Part shown: positions 1 to 6,247 of the stretch, in pieces
Position numbering within the stretch: the stretch's first letter is position 1
Layout of the letters: the number at the start of each line of letters is the position of its first letter
Assembly: GCA_022712835.1 (NCBI GenBank)
Contig: JAFLJU010000556.1
Location: 1-6,247 of the forward strand
Source of the DNA: Desulfobacteraceae bacterium
GTDB lineage: Bacteria > Desulfobacterota > Desulfobacteria > Desulfobacterales > Desulfobacteraceae
Direction: 5' to 3'
DNA: 6,247 nt
Notes under the pieces: generated by a model
What the model was told of the DNA's origin: nothing
What the model saw: the letters and a program-made list of their open reading frames with translations, nothing else
Databases searched by the model: none
Program-made: the position numbers and the translations under genes

Positions 1-92
1 TGGCGGAGAAACAGGGATTCGAACCCTGGATGGAGTATAACCCCCATACCCGCTTAGCAGGCGAGCGCCTTCAGCCTCTCGGCCATTTCTCC
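1..92 (-). tRNA. tRNA-Ser, anticodon GCU
   Basis: Read on the minus strand this is a complete class II tRNA of 92 nt including an encoded CCA (plus-strand tgg at 1-3). The 7-bp acceptor stem pairs GGAGAAA with TTTCTCC, followed by a G discriminator. The T arm pairs CAGGG with CCCTG around TTCGAAT. The anticodon loop is C-T-GCT-A-A (anticodon at plus positions 56-58), which reads AGC/AGU serine codons. The long variable arm is what serine tRNAs require for recognition by SerRS. It lies 8 nt downstream of the second tRNA-Ser and is probably co-transcribed with it. Its terminator would lie left of the window. Confidence 0.97.
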
Positions 93-100
93 GTTGGTGT

Positions 101-188
101 TGGCGGAGGAGGTAGGATTCGAACCCACGGACCCGTTAAGGTCAACGGTTTTCAAGACCGCCACTTTCGGCCACTCAGTCACTCCTCC
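101..188 (-). tRNA. tRNA-Ser, anticodon UGA
   Basis: Complete 88-nt class II tRNA on the minus strand. Acceptor stem GGAGGAG pairs with CTCCTCC, followed by G and an encoded CCA (plus tgg at 101-103). The T stem pairs GTGGG with CCTAC around TTCGAAT. The anticodon loop is C-T-TGA-A-A, with the anticodon at plus positions 152-154, so it decodes UCA and, by wobble, other UCN codons. The extended variable arm fits serine. It is the promoter-proximal member of a two-tRNA unit; a good promoter lies just upstream (204-232, minus). Confidence 0.97.
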
Positions 189-203
189 GAATTGAACCTG
201 GGT

Positions 204-232
204 TTTATATCACCTTGTTTCGAATAGGTCAA
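204..232 (-). promoter_or_regulatory. sigma-70-type promoter for the tRNA-Ser pair
   Basis: On the minus strand, TTGACC (plus 232-227) is followed by a 17-nt spacer and TATAAA (plus 209-204). That is five of six consensus matches at each box with ideal spacing. Transcription would begin near position 197, about 9 nt before the mature 5' end of tRNA-Ser(UGA), which suits a stable-RNA promoter with a short leader. I see no clear GC-rich discriminator of the stringent-control type. Predicted from sequence only. Confidence 0.7.
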
Positions 233-256
233 TACTTAACTTATGTTTTTAAATGA

Positions 257-284
257 TTGACAGGACGAATGGTTGAGCTATATT
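257..284 (+). promoter_or_regulatory. sigma-70-type promoter for the argS-gatCA-mutL gene run
   Basis: A perfect -35 hexamer TTGACA (257-262) is followed by a 16-nt spacer and TATATT (279-284), which matches the -10 consensus at five of six positions. The expected start is near 291, giving a leader of roughly 33 nt before the ATG at 325. It is the only good plus-strand promoter I find in the non-coding part of the window, and the downstream genes are tightly packed, so it probably drives the whole run. Its -35 box faces away from the tRNA promoter's -35 box, 24 bp apart. Confidence 0.7.
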
Positions 285-310
285 AAGAAGTTTTAGGTCA
301 ATGATATATA

Positions 311-316
311 CAGGAG
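311..316 (+). promoter_or_regulatory. ribosome binding site deciding the start at 325
   Basis: CAGGAG at 311-316 sits 8 nt before the ATG at 325. An in-frame ATG at 301 precedes this site and has no comparable Shine-Dalgarno match, so the longer eight-residue extension is unlikely. The choice gives a 149-residue protein beginning [10 protein letters not shown]. Confidence 0.75.
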
Positions 317-324
317 ATTATAGA

Positions 325-774
325 ATGAAACAGAAAATCAGGTTTGAAAAGAATATTAAGGATGGTATTCTCACTATTTTGGAGTCCAGTGAAGTTGACC
401 CGGGCGTTGTTATGGTCCTTCATGAAGAAGAATATGACCTGGCGGAAATTATCCAGGCGTCAAAAGAAGGATTGGATCAGTTTATGGTAGCGCTTCGGAA
501 ACGAAGTTTTTTCCCTGCCAGGGATATGATGGAAAAGCTTTATAACGGCAGCCTTGCTTTTTTTAAAGATGCAGCAGAGGAAAAGCTTATTGTTGAGTAC
601 AATGATATTGAAGCCGTCCCCGGCGAAGAAACGTTTCAGTTAGATGATGATGTTGAATTGGATGCCTTGCTGGAAGAAGATGGTGACACAAAGGAAGATG
701 AGATGAAGGAAATCGATTCTGGAGATGATGACCCTGCCTTTAAGCCGGAAGATATCTCTGAACACGAGAATTAG
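325..774 (+). CDS. uncharacterised protein with an acidic C-terminal tail
   Basis: I do not recognise a named family. The start at 325 is chosen from the CAGGAG site at 311-316, giving 149 residues. Two parts are visible. Residues 1 to about 95 look folded, mixed helix and strand, with a hydrophobic stretch at [17 protein letters not shown] and a basic patch [11 protein letters not shown] near residues 56-66. Residues 96-149 are strongly acidic (24 Asp/Glu in 54 positions) and probably disordered. There is no signal peptide or membrane segment, so it should be cytoplasmic. It is the first gene after the operon promoter and ends 7 nt before argS, so the two are very likely co-transcribed. A role linked to translation or nucleic-acid handling is only a guess from neighbours; an acidic tail could bind a basic partner. 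Similar proteins next to argS in other Desulfobacteraceae seem likely, but I could not check. Confidence 0.8.
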   Translation: MKQKIRFEKNIKDGILTILESSEVDPGVVMVLHEEEYDLAEIIQASKEGLDQFMVALRKRSFFPARDMMEKLYNGSLAFFKDAAEEKLIVEYNDIEAVPGEETFQLDDDVELDALLEEDGDTKEDEMKEIDSGDDDPAFKPEDISEHEN

Positions 775-781
775 AATCGAT

Positions 782-2458
782 ATGAAAATTAAAATTAAAC
801 AGATTGTTCTGGCAGCAGCACAATTGGCCTTTGAAAAGGGGGCCTTGCCCTCTGACCAGATTCCTGCCATGGACATAGAAAAACCCAAACATATTTCCCA
901 GGGAGATTTTTCCAGCAATTTTGCCATGGTATCGGCTGGTATCCAGAAAATGGCCCCCAAAAAGATTGCCCAGATTCTTGTCTCCGTCATGGAATCCATG
1001 GAGCCTGCCCAGGGTATTGAAAAAATTGAAGTGGCAGGCCCGGGGTTTATTAATTTTTTTCTAACCAATGCCGCATGGCATCCGGTGGTGGATACGATTC
1101 TTGAACTGGACCAGGATTTCGGAACTTCAAAAATTGGCCGGGGGCAAAAAGTTCAGGTGGAATTTGTTAGTGCCAATCCAACCGGTCCTCTCCATGTCGG
1201 ACATGGCAGGGGGGCTGCTGTCGGTGATGCGGTGGGAAATATTCTTTCCTTTGCAGGATTTGATGTCCAGAAGGAATACTATATCAATGATTCCGGCCGG
1301 CAAATTCGGACCCTTGGCACCTCGGTGTGGCTCAGGCTTCTGGAAATGGAAGGAAGAAAAATTGAGTTCCCCGATGATTGCTACCAGGGGGATTATATAA
1401 CGGGTCTTGCCAAAGAGTTGCTTGACAAAAAGGGCCACGCATTTTCTGACCAGGATGAAGAAACGGCAATTTCCTTGTGTGCAAAGTTTGCTGCCAAAGA
1501 AATACTGGGAGGCATCAAATCGGATTTGGGTGATTTTGGTGTCCATTTTGATCAATGGTTCAGTGAGCAGAGTCTCTTTGATTCAGGCAGCGTGCAAAAA
1601 GCCATTGAAGATTACAAGGCAAAAGATCTGATCTATGAACATGAGGGGGCGCTCTGGTTTCGCACCGAGGATTTCGGGGATGAAAAAAACAGGGTGGTTG
1701 TCAGGAACAATGGGCTGACCACTTATTTTGCCTCGGATATCGCCTATCATAAAGAAAAATATGATCGGGGATTTGACCGGGTGATTGATGTGTGGGGAGC
1801 GGATCACCATGGGTATATCAAACGGATTGATGCTGCTGTGGTGGCCTCGGGCAGAAAAAGTGAACAATTTGAAGTGATTCTTGTTCAGCTGGTTAATCTG
1901 GTTCGGGGGGGCAAACCTGTCCAGATGTCAACGCGGTCCGGGGAGTTTGTTACCTTAAGGAATATTGTTGATGAGGTGGGTAAGGATGCGGCAAGGTTCA
2001 TGTTTTTGAGCCGAAGTTATGATTCAGGTTTGGAGTTTGATCTAGAGCTTGCCAAACAAAAAAATTCCGATAACCCGGTCTACTATGTGCAATATGTCCA
2101 TGCCAGAATTACAGGGATCCTTTTAAAAGCAAAAGAAGAGGGGCTGGTTGAGGCCATCGATTTTCAAAAGGGAGAGAACCTTGGGTTGCTGACGGCTCCA
2201 GAAGAGATAAATCTGATTAAAATTCTGGCCGGGTTTACAGAACAGGTTGAAAAAAGTGCTGAGTCCCTTCATCCCCATGTGATATTTACCTATTTGATGT
2301 CCCTTGCATCGGCATTTCATGGGTATTACAATAAACACAAGGTGATCACAGAAGACAAGGCGCTTTCCAGAGGTAGATTGGCCCTGGTTTTATCGGTTAA
2401 AAAAGTAATCCGAAATGGTCTTGGGTTGCTGGGTGTTTCAGCTCCGGAAAGAATGTAG
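782..2458 (+). CDS. argS: arginine--tRNA ligase (ArgRS)
   Basis: Class I synthetase that joins arginine to tRNA-Arg using ATP, in the cytoplasm. From the ATG at 782 it is 558 residues, normal for the family. Residues about 3-95 form the N-terminal tRNA D-loop binding domain. The HIGH-type ATP site is HVGHG at 138-142 within the [12 protein letters not shown] block. WGADHHGY (338-345) is a family signature. The KMSKS position reads KPVQMSTR (378-385); departure from KMSKS is common in ArgRS. The C-terminal DALR anticodon-binding domain runs from about 435, with YVQYVHARI, and ends in the typical APERM. An upstream in-frame ATG at 725 would overlap the preceding gene by 50 nt and add residues with no family match, so 782 is preferred. 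The Shine-Dalgarno is weak (GAGAA at 766-770), suggesting coupling to the stop at 772-774. Confidence 0.97.
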   Translation: MKIKIKQIVLAAAQLAFEKGALPSDQIPAMDIEKPKHISQGDFSSNFAMVSAGIQKMAPKKIAQILVSVMESMEPAQGIEKIEVAGPGFINFFLTNAAWHPVVDTILELDQDFGTSKIGRGQKVQVEFVSANPTGPLHVGHGRGAAVGDAVGNILSFAGFDVQKEYYINDSGRQIRTLGTSVWLRLLEMEGRKIEFPDDCYQGDYITGLAKELLDKKGHAFSDQDEETAISLCAKFAAKEILGGIKSDLGDFGVHFDQWFSEQSLFDSGSVQKAIEDYKAKDLIYEHEGALWFRTEDFGDEKNRVVVRNNGLTTYFASDIAYHKEKYDRGFDRVIDVWGADHHGYIKRIDAAVVASGRKSEQFEVILVQLVNLVRGGKPVQMSTRSGEFVTLRNIVDEVGKDAARFMFLSRSYDSGLEFDLELAKQKNSDNPVYYVQYVHARITGILLKAKEEGLVEAIDFQKGENLGLLTAPEEINLIKILAGFTEQVEKSAESLHPHVIFTYLMSLASAFHGYYNKHKVITEDKALSRGRLALVLSVKKVIRNGLGLLGVSAPERM

Positions 2459-2462
2459 TCCT

Positions 2463-3269
2463 ATGTTGCTGTTTAAAGGGGGGGTAAGGGGCGCTGTTTA
2501 TCTTTTTATTGGGGGATGGATGTTTTTTCTGGGCATCCTGGTTGGCCGGGGAACTTCCCCGGTGACGTTTGATACAAAGCCCTTCCATGAACGCCTGGAA
2601 ACTATTTTGCAGCTTGGAAAAACCGATGATCCGGAAGAGAAAATGGATCTTCAGTTTTATGATGCCCTCAATAGACCTGTCCGACAGGAGGTCTCAGGGA
2701 AAAAAAATAATCCCAATGAGATTATTCCCAAAAAAGAGGCTGGGCCTCTTTTGACGCGGTCGCTTGTCGCCCAGGTGATCCCGGTTAAGACCAGCATGAA
2801 AACAGCCACCCTGAATAAACGTGTTTTAAGTGTCCCCGGAAGATTAGGGAAGGGGGGCAAGACCCAAGATCCGAAGGTCCGGGTCCAACAAGAGGTTGTG
2901 GTCAAGGACAAAAAAGCGGTATCTGAAGACATCCTTCGCAAAGTACCCCGGAAAAAAGTGACGGGTAAGAAGATACCCAAGGGGGATGATTCTTCGGTGA
3001 AAATCAAGGAATCCCCTGTGGAAAAGGATGTTGTTAAAGGGGTTTACACCATTCAGGTGGCGGCCTATAACGCTTTTGCCGATGCAGTTACCCGCATGGC
3101 ACTTCTGGAAAAAAAAGGATTCGCTTCCTATCGGGCCCTGGGAAAAAATGGGGGGGTGACCTGGTATCGGGTACGGGTGGGATCCTTTACAACAAGGGAT
3201 GCCGCAAGCCGATACCTTGGAAAATTAAAAGAAGCCAAAATTGACGGTATGATTATAAAGAAGGAATAA
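2463..3269 (+). CDS. SPOR-domain membrane-anchored protein
   Basis: This 268-residue protein has a short cytoplasmic start, one transmembrane segment at about residues 11-28 (AVYLFIGGWMFFLGILVG), a long low-complexity Lys/Pro/Val-rich linker (about 75-190) and a C-terminal SPOR domain at about 194-267, with YTIQVAAYN opening it and WYRVRVGSF in the middle. SPOR domains bind peptidoglycan stripped of stem peptides at division septa, so the domain should lie in the periplasm, as in FtsN and DedD. The motif LQFYDAL (63-69) resembles an FY-x-x-L element I recall before the linker in SPOR proteins of related bacteria. The ATG at 2463 lies 4 nt after the argS stop, with GGAAAG at 2446-2451 as a loose ribosome site; an in-frame ATG at 2415 would run into argS. 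It is not a clear FtsN ortholog, so no symbol is given. Confidence 0.88.
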   Translation: MLLFKGGVRGAVYLFIGGWMFFLGILVGRGTSPVTFDTKPFHERLETILQLGKTDDPEEKMDLQFYDALNRPVRQEVSGKKNNPNEIIPKKEAGPLLTRSLVAQVIPVKTSMKTATLNKRVLSVPGRLGKGGKTQDPKVRVQQEVVVKDKKAVSEDILRKVPRKKVTGKKIPKGDDSSVKIKESPVEKDVVKGVYTIQVAAYNAFADAVTRMALLEKKGFASYRALGKNGGVTWYRVRVGSFTTRDAASRYLGKLKEAKIDGMIIKKE

Positions 3270-3271
3270 CA

Positions 3272-3559
3272 ATGAAGATATCAAAGGATGAAGTTGAAAA
3301 GATGGCCCACCTTGCCCGGCTGGATATTGATGAGCCCTTGAAAGAGGTACTTTCCGGACAATTAAGTCATATCCTGGATTATATAGATACGCTGAGCGAC
3401 GTAGTAGTGGAAGGGGTAATCCCCTCATCGGGTGCTGCATTTTTAAACAATGTATTGAGGGAAGATTGCCTTGGGGTGTCCCCGGGACCTGATGTGACCC
3501 TGGCCAATGCACCCGAGCGGGATGATGATTTTTACCTGGTGCCCCGGGTTGTGAAATAA
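3272..3559 (+). CDS. gatC: Asp/Glu-tRNA amidotransferase subunit C
   Basis: GatC is the small subunit of the GatCAB complex, which converts Glu-tRNA(Gln) and Asp-tRNA(Asn) to the amidated forms. At 95 residues it has the usual family length. Family features are the N-terminal helix with [10 protein letters not shown], the middle segment [11 protein letters not shown], and the C-terminal LREDCLG then [16 protein letters not shown]; the APER...F-VP pattern is the standard GatC ending. GatC wraps round GatA and helps hold it to GatB. The ATG is 2 nt after the SPOR gene stop, and AAGGAA at 3261-3266, inside the end of that gene, is the ribosome site. gatA follows after 49 nt. Confidence 0.96.
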   Translation: MKISKDEVEKMAHLARLDIDEPLKEVLSGQLSHILDYIDTLSDVVVEGVIPSSGAAFLNNVLREDCLGVSPGPDVTLANAPERDDDFYLVPRVVK

Positions 3560-3608
3560 ATCTATATTTATAGCCTGCGCTTTTTTATACATAAGGAAAA
3601 AACTAAAA

Positions 3609-5081
3609 ATGGATTTACATACACTTACCATAGCCACGGCCCAAAAACTTCTATCCCAGGGGAAAATTTCTTCTGTTGAGCTGACCCAGGCACTGCTGGA
3701 TCGGATCGATTCATATGATGATCGCATCGGGGCCTTTATCACCGTGGACAAGGCTTGGGCCTTGGATCAGGCAAGAGGTGCAGATGAGGTGATTGCCACC
3801 GGGAGCCCGTCTGCCTTCACCGGTATTCCCATTGCATTGAAGGACCTTTTGTGTACCCGTGGGGTAAAAACCACCTGTGCCTCAAAAATACTGGGTGATT
3901 TTGTTCCCCAGTACGATGCCACGGTGGTGGAGAAATTGAAACAAGAGAATGCGGTTCTCATCGGCAAAACCAATCTGGATGAATTTGCCATGGGGTCCTC
4001 CACTGAAAATTCCGCTTTTAAAATTACCCGAAATCCCTGGAACCAGGATCATGTGCCCGGTGGGTCCAGTGGCGGGTCTGCCGCTGCCGTGGCCGCTCAG
4101 TTTTGCTCCGGCGCCCTTGGGACAGATACCGGTGGGTCCATCCGTCAGCCTGCTTCCCATTGCGGGGTGGTGGGGCTGAAACCCACTTATGGAAGGGTTT
4201 CCCGTTTCGGTCTTGTCTCCTATGCTTCTTCCTTGGATCAGATCGGTCCCATTACAAGGGATGTTACCGATGCCGCCATGATGATGAATCTGATCTGCGG
4301 AAACGATCCCAAGGATTCCACAAGTGCCAGGCAAGCGATTCCTGATTTTACAGGGGCTCTAAAACAATTTGAAACCCAGTCCCTTAAGGGGATGAAGGCC
4401 GGGATCCCCAAGGAATATCTTGGGGTGGAGGGGATTGACCCCGAGGTGTTGAAAACCTTTGACGAGGCTAAAAAAATCCTTGAATCCCTGGGGGTGGAAA
4501 TTGTAGAAGTTTCTTTGCCCCATACCCAGTATGTGGTGGCCGCTTACTATATCATCGCTCCTTGTGAAGCCAGTTCAAACCTTGCCCGGTTTGACGGAGT
4601 GAGATATGGAATCAGGGATGATTCAAGCGAAGATATCATTGAAATGTATAAAAAAACAAAATCTCAAGGGTTTGGGCCCGAGGTTCAGCGCCGGATCATC
4701 ATCGGCACCTATGCGCTTTCTGCCGGGTATTATGATGCTTATTACGGTCGGGCATCCCAGGTGAGAACCTTGATAATGGAGGATTTTTCAAAGGCTTTTG
4801 ACCAGTGTGATTTTATCCTTTCCCCTGTGGCACCCACCCCGGCCTTTAAAATTGGTGAAAATACAGGGGACCCTTTGACCATGTATTTGAGCGATATTTT
4901 TACCCTGTCAGCCAATATGGCAGGGATTCCAGGGATCTCTGTTCCGGCTGGGTTTTCTGCCAAAGGACTTCCCGTGGGTATCCAGATGATGGCAAGACGC
5001 TTTGATGAGATGGCGCTGTTGAGGGCCGGATTCGGGTTTGAACGTGCCCTTGATTTGAAAACATCCTTTCCTATTCTTTAA
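3609..5081 (+). CDS. gatA: Asp/Glu-tRNA amidotransferase subunit A
   Basis: GatA is the glutaminase subunit of GatCAB: it releases ammonia from glutamine (or asparagine), which travels to GatB for amidation of mischarged tRNA. The 490-residue protein has the full amidase-signature core. The Ser-cis-Ser-Lys triad is visible as Lys78 in ALKDLL, Ser153 in [11 protein letters not shown] and Ser177 in [12 protein letters not shown]. The blocks [20 protein letters not shown] and [12 protein letters not shown] follow, and the C-terminal [15 protein letters not shown] is typical. The triad sits one residue earlier than in Staphylococcus aureus GatA (79/154/178, from memory). The ribosome site is AAGG at 3593-3596, 12 nt before the ATG. 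gatC precedes it, but gatB does not follow. Confidence 0.97.
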   Translation: MDLHTLTIATAQKLLSQGKISSVELTQALLDRIDSYDDRIGAFITVDKAWALDQARGADEVIATGSPSAFTGIPIALKDLLCTRGVKTTCASKILGDFVPQYDATVVEKLKQENAVLIGKTNLDEFAMGSSTENSAFKITRNPWNQDHVPGGSSGGSAAAVAAQFCSGALGTDTGGSIRQPASHCGVVGLKPTYGRVSRFGLVSYASSLDQIGPITRDVTDAAMMMNLICGNDPKDSTSARQAIPDFTGALKQFETQSLKGMKAGIPKEYLGVEGIDPEVLKTFDEAKKILESLGVEIVEVSLPHTQYVVAAYYIIAPCEASSNLARFDGVRYGIRDDSSEDIIEMYKKTKSQGFGPEVQRRIIIGTYALSAGYYDAYYGRASQVRTLIMEDFSKAFDQCDFILSPVAPTPAFKIGENTGDPLTMYLSDIFTLSANMAGIPGISVPAGFSAKGLPVGIQMMARRFDEMALLRAGFGFERALDLKTSFPIL

Positions 5082-5086
5082 GGAGG
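5081..5086 (+). promoter_or_regulatory. strong ribosome binding site overlapping the gatA stop
   Basis: AGGAGG at 5081-5086 shares its first base with the gatA stop codon (TAA, 5079-5081). Two consecutive in-frame ATGs follow at 5089 and 5092. The gap to the first is only 2 nt and to the second 5 nt, so the start at 5092 is the better choice. Ribosomes finishing gatA would be placed directly on this site. It is the strongest Shine-Dalgarno match I see in the window. Confidence 0.8.
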
Positions 5087-5091
5087 TTATG

Positions 5092-5274
5092 ATGACAACG
5101 ATCCATCCCCAGGGAGACGCATTGAAAAAAGCGATCCAATGGATTTCAGAAGCTAGGAAAAAAGATCCTGAAATAAATTCTGCCAAACTGGTGGACCAGG
5201 CGGCATTTCAGTTTGATTTAACCCCAAAGGATTCTGAATTTTTGTTGCGGTTTGTTCGGCAGGAAAAAAGCTGA
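5092..5274 (+). CDS. small uncharacterised helical protein
   Basis: A 60-residue protein (61 if the adjacent ATG at 5089 is used) that I cannot assign to a named family. It looks all-helical: about residues 9-24 (DALKKAIQWISEARKK), 29-41 (NSAKLVDQAAFQF) and 45-57 (PKDSEFLLRFVRQ). There is no signal peptide, membrane segment or cysteine. The strong AGGAGG overlapping the gatA stop argues that it is really translated. The sequence has the look of a short conserved protein in Desulfobacteraceae, but that is recollection, not a search. It is followed by a degenerate A-rich repeat that leads into mutL. Partnering with GatCAB is possible from position only. Confidence 0.75.
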   Translation: MTTIHPQGDALKKAIQWISEARKKDPEINSAKLVDQAAFQFDLTPKDSEFLLRFVRQEKS

Positions 5275-5330
5275 CCAAAATAAAAGCTGAGCCAAAAAAA
5301 CTGAGCTAAAAAAAGTTAAGCCAAAAAAAA
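5264..5330 (+). repeat. degenerate tandem repeat with A-tracts before mutL
   Basis: Four imperfect units of a GCTGAGCC-like core followed by a run of A lie head to tail. The cores begin at 5270 (gctgacc), 5286 (gctgagcc), 5300 (actgagct) and 5315 (gttaagcc), so the period is 14-16 bp. The A runs after the cores are interrupted in unit one and then 7, 7 and 8 long. The first unit overlaps the last codons and stop of the 60-residue gene; the rest fills most of the gap to mutL. In a shifted frame the array reads as Lys-rich peptide (for example KAEPKK), so it may derive from a coding tail. Confidence 0.7.
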
Positions 5331-5342
5331 TAAGAGTGATAA

Positions 5343-6247
5343 ATGCCACAAATTAGAATTCTGCCCGAGATTCTGTCCAACCAGATAGCCGCAGGGGAGG
5401 TGGTCCAGCGACCCTCTTCCGTTGTAAAGGAATTGGTTGAAAACAGTATCGATGCCAATGCCACCCGGATTACCATTGAAATTGAGAGGGGGGGCAAATC
5501 CCTGATTCGGATCTCCGATGATGGGGGAGGGCTTTCCAGGGATGAGGCGCTGTTATCCATTGAGCGATATGCCACCAGCAAGATTTCCAACCAGGAGGAT
5601 TTATTCTCCATTGCAACCTTTGGGTTCAGGGGGGAGGCATTGCCCTCCATTGCATCGATATCCAGATTTACATTGGTTTCCAGAACGGTGGATTCCGATA
5701 TCGGAACCAGAATTGAGATAGCAGGGGGCAAGCTTGTCAAGGTATCCGACGAGGGGGCACCCTGCGGCACCCTGATTGAGGTGAAACATCTTTTTTATAA
5801 TACCCCGGCCCGACAAAAATTTTTAAAGGGGGGCGATACGGAAGGCGGTCACATAGCAGATGCAGTGGCAGGTCTTGCCCTGGGGAATCCCCAGGTGGGG
5901 TTTCGGCTTTTTATCAATAAAAAATTGGTGAAAAATTTCCCAACAGGCCAGGATCTGTTCCAGCGGTCTATGCAGGTATTGGGTAAAGACGTTCGGGACA
6001 AGCTTTACCCGCTCAAAGGGGAGAGGGATACTCTTTTTGTCTCCGGGGTCTGTTCCAATCCTCTGGTCACCCGGAGCACCTCCAACCGGATTTATCTATT
6101 TGTTAACAATCGTTTGGTTTATGACCGGGGACTTGTGGCCGCTGTTTTTAGAGGATATCAGGGCCGAATCATGAAAGGCCGTTTTCCCATGGGGGTTGTT
6201 TGTGTGAGGCTGCCCTTTGATCAGGTGGATGTCAATGTCCATCCGTC
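5343..6247 (+). CDS. mutL: DNA mismatch repair protein MutL (N-terminal part, cut by window end)
   Basis: MutL is the GHKL ATPase that links mismatch recognition by MutS to strand incision. 301 codons are present and open to the window edge. ATPase motifs are intact: LSNQIAAGEVV then KELVENSIDA, with the expected catalytic Glu30 and metal-binding Asn34; the ADP-binding SDDGGG with Asp59; ATSKI at 77-81; GFRGEAL at 94-100; and the LFYNTPARQKFL block. The second domain (S5-like) includes VNNRLVYDR and reaches QVDVNVHPS, the usual MutL signature, where the window ends. The linker and C-terminal dimerisation domain, which in many non-enteric bacteria carries an endonuclease site, are not visible. 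The start at 5343 gives MPQIRILPEILSNQIAAGE, matching the family N-terminus. The ribosome site is weak (AAGAG, 5332-5336). mutS is not in the window. Confidence 0.97.
   Translation, partial: MPQIRILPEILSNQIAAGEVVQRPSSVVKELVENSIDANATRITIEIERGGKSLIRISDDGGGLSRDEALLSIERYATSKISNQEDLFSIATFGFRGEALPSIASISRFTLVSRTVDSDIGTRIEIAGGKLVKVSDEGAPCGTLIEVKHLFYNTPARQKFLKGGDTEGGHIADAVAGLALGNPQVGFRLFINKKLVKNFPTGQDLFQRSMQVLGKDVRDKLYPLKGERDTLFVSGVCSNPLVTRSTSNRIYLFVNNRLVYDRGLVAAVFRGYQGRIMKGRFPMGVVCVRLPFDQVDVNVHP

Noticed and set aside
1..188. tRNA genes as an integration site for a mobile element
   Set aside because: Both tRNAs are intact and followed by ordinary sequence. No integrase, partial tRNA repeat or att duplication is visible in the window.
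30..227. Plus-strand 65-codon ORF over the left edge
   Set aside because: It runs antisense through two perfect tRNA-Ser genes; the reading frame is a by-product of tRNA sequence.
725..784. Longer argS start at 725
   Set aside because: Would overlap the upstream gene by 50 nt and add 19 residues with no family resemblance; the ATG at 782 matches the normal ArgRS N-terminus.
640..1068. Minus-strand 142-codon ORF with a hydrophobic stretch
   Set aside because: Antisense to the acidic tail of the first gene and the start of argS. Asp/Glu codons read backwards yield Ile/Phe/Leu-rich sequence, which explains the apparent membrane segment.
1127..1867. Minus-strand ORFs (1127-1555 and 1583-1867)
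   Set aside because: Both are antisense to the conserved ArgRS catalytic core and show no independent coding evidence.
3560..3608. Possible terminator or internal promoter between gatC and gatA
   Set aside because: A short AT-rich CTATA/TATAG hairpin and a separate T6 run (3581-3586) are present, but the stem is weak and not next to the T run, and no -35/-10 pair with acceptable spacing is found.
3882..4334. Minus-strand 150-codon ORF
   Set aside because: Lies wholly antisense to conserved gatA, covering its Ser177 region, with no ribosome site or recognisable protein features.

Overview
The window is a compact stretch of bacterial chromosome made almost entirely of housekeeping genes. Two class II tRNA-Ser genes lie on the minus strand at the left edge. 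A run of seven plus-strand genes follows and leaves the window inside mutL. The gene order (acidic unknown protein, argS, SPOR-domain membrane protein, gatC, gatA, small helical protein, mutL), the protein sequences and the moderate base composition with many GGG glycine codons suggest a Desulfobacterota sulfate reducer of the Desulfobacteraceae type. That assignment is from recalled resemblance, not from a search.

Layout. Positions 1-92 and 101-188 are tRNA-Ser(GCU) and tRNA-Ser(UGA), both complete with encoded CCA. Positions 189-324 are the only sizeable intergenic region. It holds two good sigma-70-type promoters facing apart: one for the tRNAs (minus) and one for the protein operon (plus). 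Coding sequence then runs 325-771 (149-residue unknown with an acidic tail), 782-2458 (argS), 2463-3269 (membrane-anchored SPOR protein), 3272-3559 (gatC), 3609-5081 (gatA), 5092-5274 (60-residue unknown) and 5343 to the window end (mutL N-terminal part, missing its C-terminus because the window stops). Gaps between genes are 2-68 nt and no convincing terminator is seen, so the block reads as one transcription unit with translational coupling at several joins.

How the genes work together. argS and gatCA both supply charged tRNA: arginyl-tRNA synthesis, and transamidation of Glu-tRNA(Gln)/Asp-tRNA(Asn). The tRNA-Ser genes add to a translation theme. The SPOR protein points to septal peptidoglycan, and mutL to mismatch repair. 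gatB is not here and must be encoded elsewhere if the amidotransferase is functional.

I found no clear new biological system, mobile element, CRISPR array or defence locus. The points most worth a second look are the two uncharacterised proteins (325-774 and 5092-5274), the degenerate A-tract tandem repeat before mutL (5264-5330), G7 tracts in several genes including mutL, and the facing-apart promoter pair.
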